The notes under the pieces were generated by a model. It was not told where the DNA came from, did not search any database, and saw nothing but the letters and a program-made list of their open reading frames with translations. A stretch of DNA of 64,000 nucleotides. Origin: Metellina segmentata. Taxonomy: Eukaryota; Arthropoda; Arachnida; Araneae; Tetragnathidae. The position numbers were made by a program, and so were the translations under genes. This document shows positions 38,001 through 41,000 of the stretch, in pieces. The first letter of the stretch is position 1. Each line of letters starts with the position of its first letter. The stretch is from NCBI GenBank assembly GCA_947359465.1, contig OX375882.1, positions 52,636,509 through 52,700,508 on the forward strand, written 5' to 3'.

Positions 38001-41000
38001 GTTGGGTTACACTGGTATTTATACTACCCCTTTGTGAGTTAAGTTTTGGAGTGGTAGCTAAGCTCGCTACAACCTTGAGAGAAGCAGATGCTTACATTCG
38101 GTCTTTTCTGCTTACACTACATAATTATAGCATGTGTTGTGGCATAATTTTTGTTTCACTGCGGTACTAAGATAGTAGAACCAGAAAGTTCATTTTCGTC
38201 ATATTATGGACTTTTATTTTAAGAAAGGAAAAAAATGCTTGTCAGACTGCTCGTCAAATGTTCTGTATATGGGCATAGTTTTGTTTCTGAGGCCCCAGTT
38301 CGAAGGTGGTTTGTTAAATTCAAGCCTGGAAATGTAAGCCTCGAATATGATGCCCGCTTTGGACGACCATTCTCTGTAAACGAGGACCTATTAAAAGATG
38401 CTATAGCTGAAGATCCATGTTACACAGTTCAGGAACTATCACACAGTCTAAATATTCCAAAATGTACAGTTCATGATCATCTGAAGAAGATTGTATATGT
38501 AAGCCGCTACGATGTATGGGTACCCCATACTTTAGAACAGCAGAATATGCTTGCCCCACATTTCGCTGAATGTCAGATAAAGTCTTATTGAGTATGGCTG
38601 GGATGTTTAGTGTTACCCAGCATTCTTCACCAGTCCTTGCCTCTTCAGATTTTAACTTCTTCAGGTCACATCAAAATTCTTTGAACGGCCAGGAGTTCAA
38701 ATCTTTGGAGACTGTCAAACAGCACCTCGATAACTTCTTTACAAATACACCTAATGATTTTTTAAGAAATTTTTTAAGAAAAATCCAGCTGCCAGAAAGA
38801 TGGCAAAAAGTCATAGAAAAGATTGGGCTTATATGATTGAATAAAAAAAAATTTTATGTTTTTGTACTGCTTCGTTGGTATTTATCTGAAAAAACGCGCA
38901 GAACTTTCCGGATGATCCAATACATAACCATTGAAGTGTACATAATTCAGTTATTTCATAGATAGAACACCTAGGTATTTCATGATAGAAATGACCAGGT
39001 TAGTTAAAATGTGTAATAAATTAATAAGTATACACGCTTTGACTAGTTATTCTATGAAATAAGTTATTCGATAAATTATATAATTAATGATATTGTTGAA
39101 GTGTAAAATAAGCAATTTGACTGGATTATACAGCATATAAAATGTTATTTATGCAAAAACACAATAAAATGTTATTTATGCAAAAACACAATAAAATGTT
39201 ATTTATGCAAAAACACAATAAAATGTTATTTATGCAAAAACACAATAAAATAATTTGTTACAACATGTATTCCTAAAATTACATTTGGAATTATTATATT
39301 TTTATTTATAAAACAAATACATTTTTTGTGGCCATACTGCGTTTTACATGAACACTTTTTAAATCCCTGACCGGTTACTAATTTTGAGCTGTAGCAACCG
39401 ACCGGAGCAATTTCTCTATATCAGGCACTTCTTCGATCATAATTAGTTTTTGTTCATAGACGCTGAACTGGTAATGGAATATAGCTGTTTTATGTGGTCG
39501 TTTCTTGTCCGCAATTGAAAAATCTTCCTTCTGTTATTTTCATGATAATAGCTAAAGTAGATCTGGTGTCACCACTTCCTCTGGAAACTTCAGGTACTGT
39601 CAACTTCAGGTCTGTAAGAATCTTCAGAATGATATTTATCTTACCTTAATTTCATCACCAGCTTGAATTTCCAAACATTCTTTAGAGTTTTATCTTTCTC
39701 TCTGAGCATTCAGTTCATTAAAACACAACATACAGATGACTTTCTGCATAACTTTGTCTTTCAAAATAGCCTTCTAAACATATGTCGACAGGCTCAGTAC
39801 ATATTTCGAACAAATTACGTTTTCACTGCATTCTTGGGAACAAGCTATACATACATTAATAATGCCATTATTTAACCTTGTTTTTTTCAACCATTACCTC
39901 ATTATCAGGTTGAGACGAAGTACTTATTGCAGTCAAAGCACCTTGTAATTGATCTTCGTCATCCAGTGAATGAAATGCTTCCTTCGTAATAGGAGTTGTT
40001 GACAGTCCAACTAGCTGTGCAACCAAACATAGCCTCAAGAGGACCTTTTAATACCAGAGAGAAACGTTCTGTTTTTCATGGAATGAATTCATTTTAGCCC
40101 GTTACTCCAGGAAGAGCACTGGTTGTCATGCATCCATGTTGTCAACATGTTCTCTCGTCTATGTCGTTATTATCTCTCTCAACACTGGCTTTGGCTATGT
40201 CTTGGTGTGCCATGCATGATTTTAAGCTCTGGTGATGTTATTTTATGTCATCAATATGTCTTTTACAAATTGCTTTTCCATTATACTACTATAATATACA
40301 TGTGGATCCAAATAACATGAATGTATCAAGCAACTGTGTTACTTCTGCTCTCTTTGTTTGAAGAGGACTTAAGGCCAAAAACTTAGTAAGACGGTCTTGA
40401 TAAACTAAATTAAATTTATAGTTCCCATCAGGTTGTTATTAAGAATTTATAAGGCATCCTGACATATTGAGTTCAACTGTGAAAAAAAAAAACATAATGT
40501 TAACAACACATTTCTTGCCTGTTTTCCTTTTTTGTTGACAAGGCTTGCAAAAATTCATTAAAATCTTAATATAATTCAGCGTAATATTTCTATAACGACG
40601 ATTAAATTCGTTTACCATTCGTTCTCTATCACCACGCCTAATAGATAAATGGATTTACTATAAAATGTCAAACAAAGAATCACTTCAATAAAAAAAAACT
40701 ACATCTGGTTTTGCATCTGACTGGGACTATTAATTTACCGGGTTGCAATCAGCCAAAAAAAATCATAACTAACCATGACGAAAATATCTTGTAAAAATGT
40801 TTTCTACTTTGAAAATTTTCTTTTGGGTGGTTTACATATATATATATATTTATTTATGTACTATAGATATCTAAATATTGCTGCCTTAAATTTACAGTGG
40901 GAAATTTCCCTGAAGTGCTTGATAGTATCTGTGTTTCACAGTACAATGCAGACATGGACGAAAGAGCAGTTCTGTTTTTGAAAACGATTGATGATGATCT

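Larger units (their letters stand above)
36794..38920 (+). mobile_element. Mariner element interrupted by an LTR element
   Basis: It is bounded by TA at 36792-36793 and 38921-38922, so it sits one TA away from the previous element. Ends are TTGAGTCATCCGGAAAGTTC and, on the right complement, TTGGATCATCCGGAAAGTTC. A deleted transposase lies at 38235-38836. An LTR element (36881-38071) is inserted in its 5' non-coding part. Confidence 0.88.
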
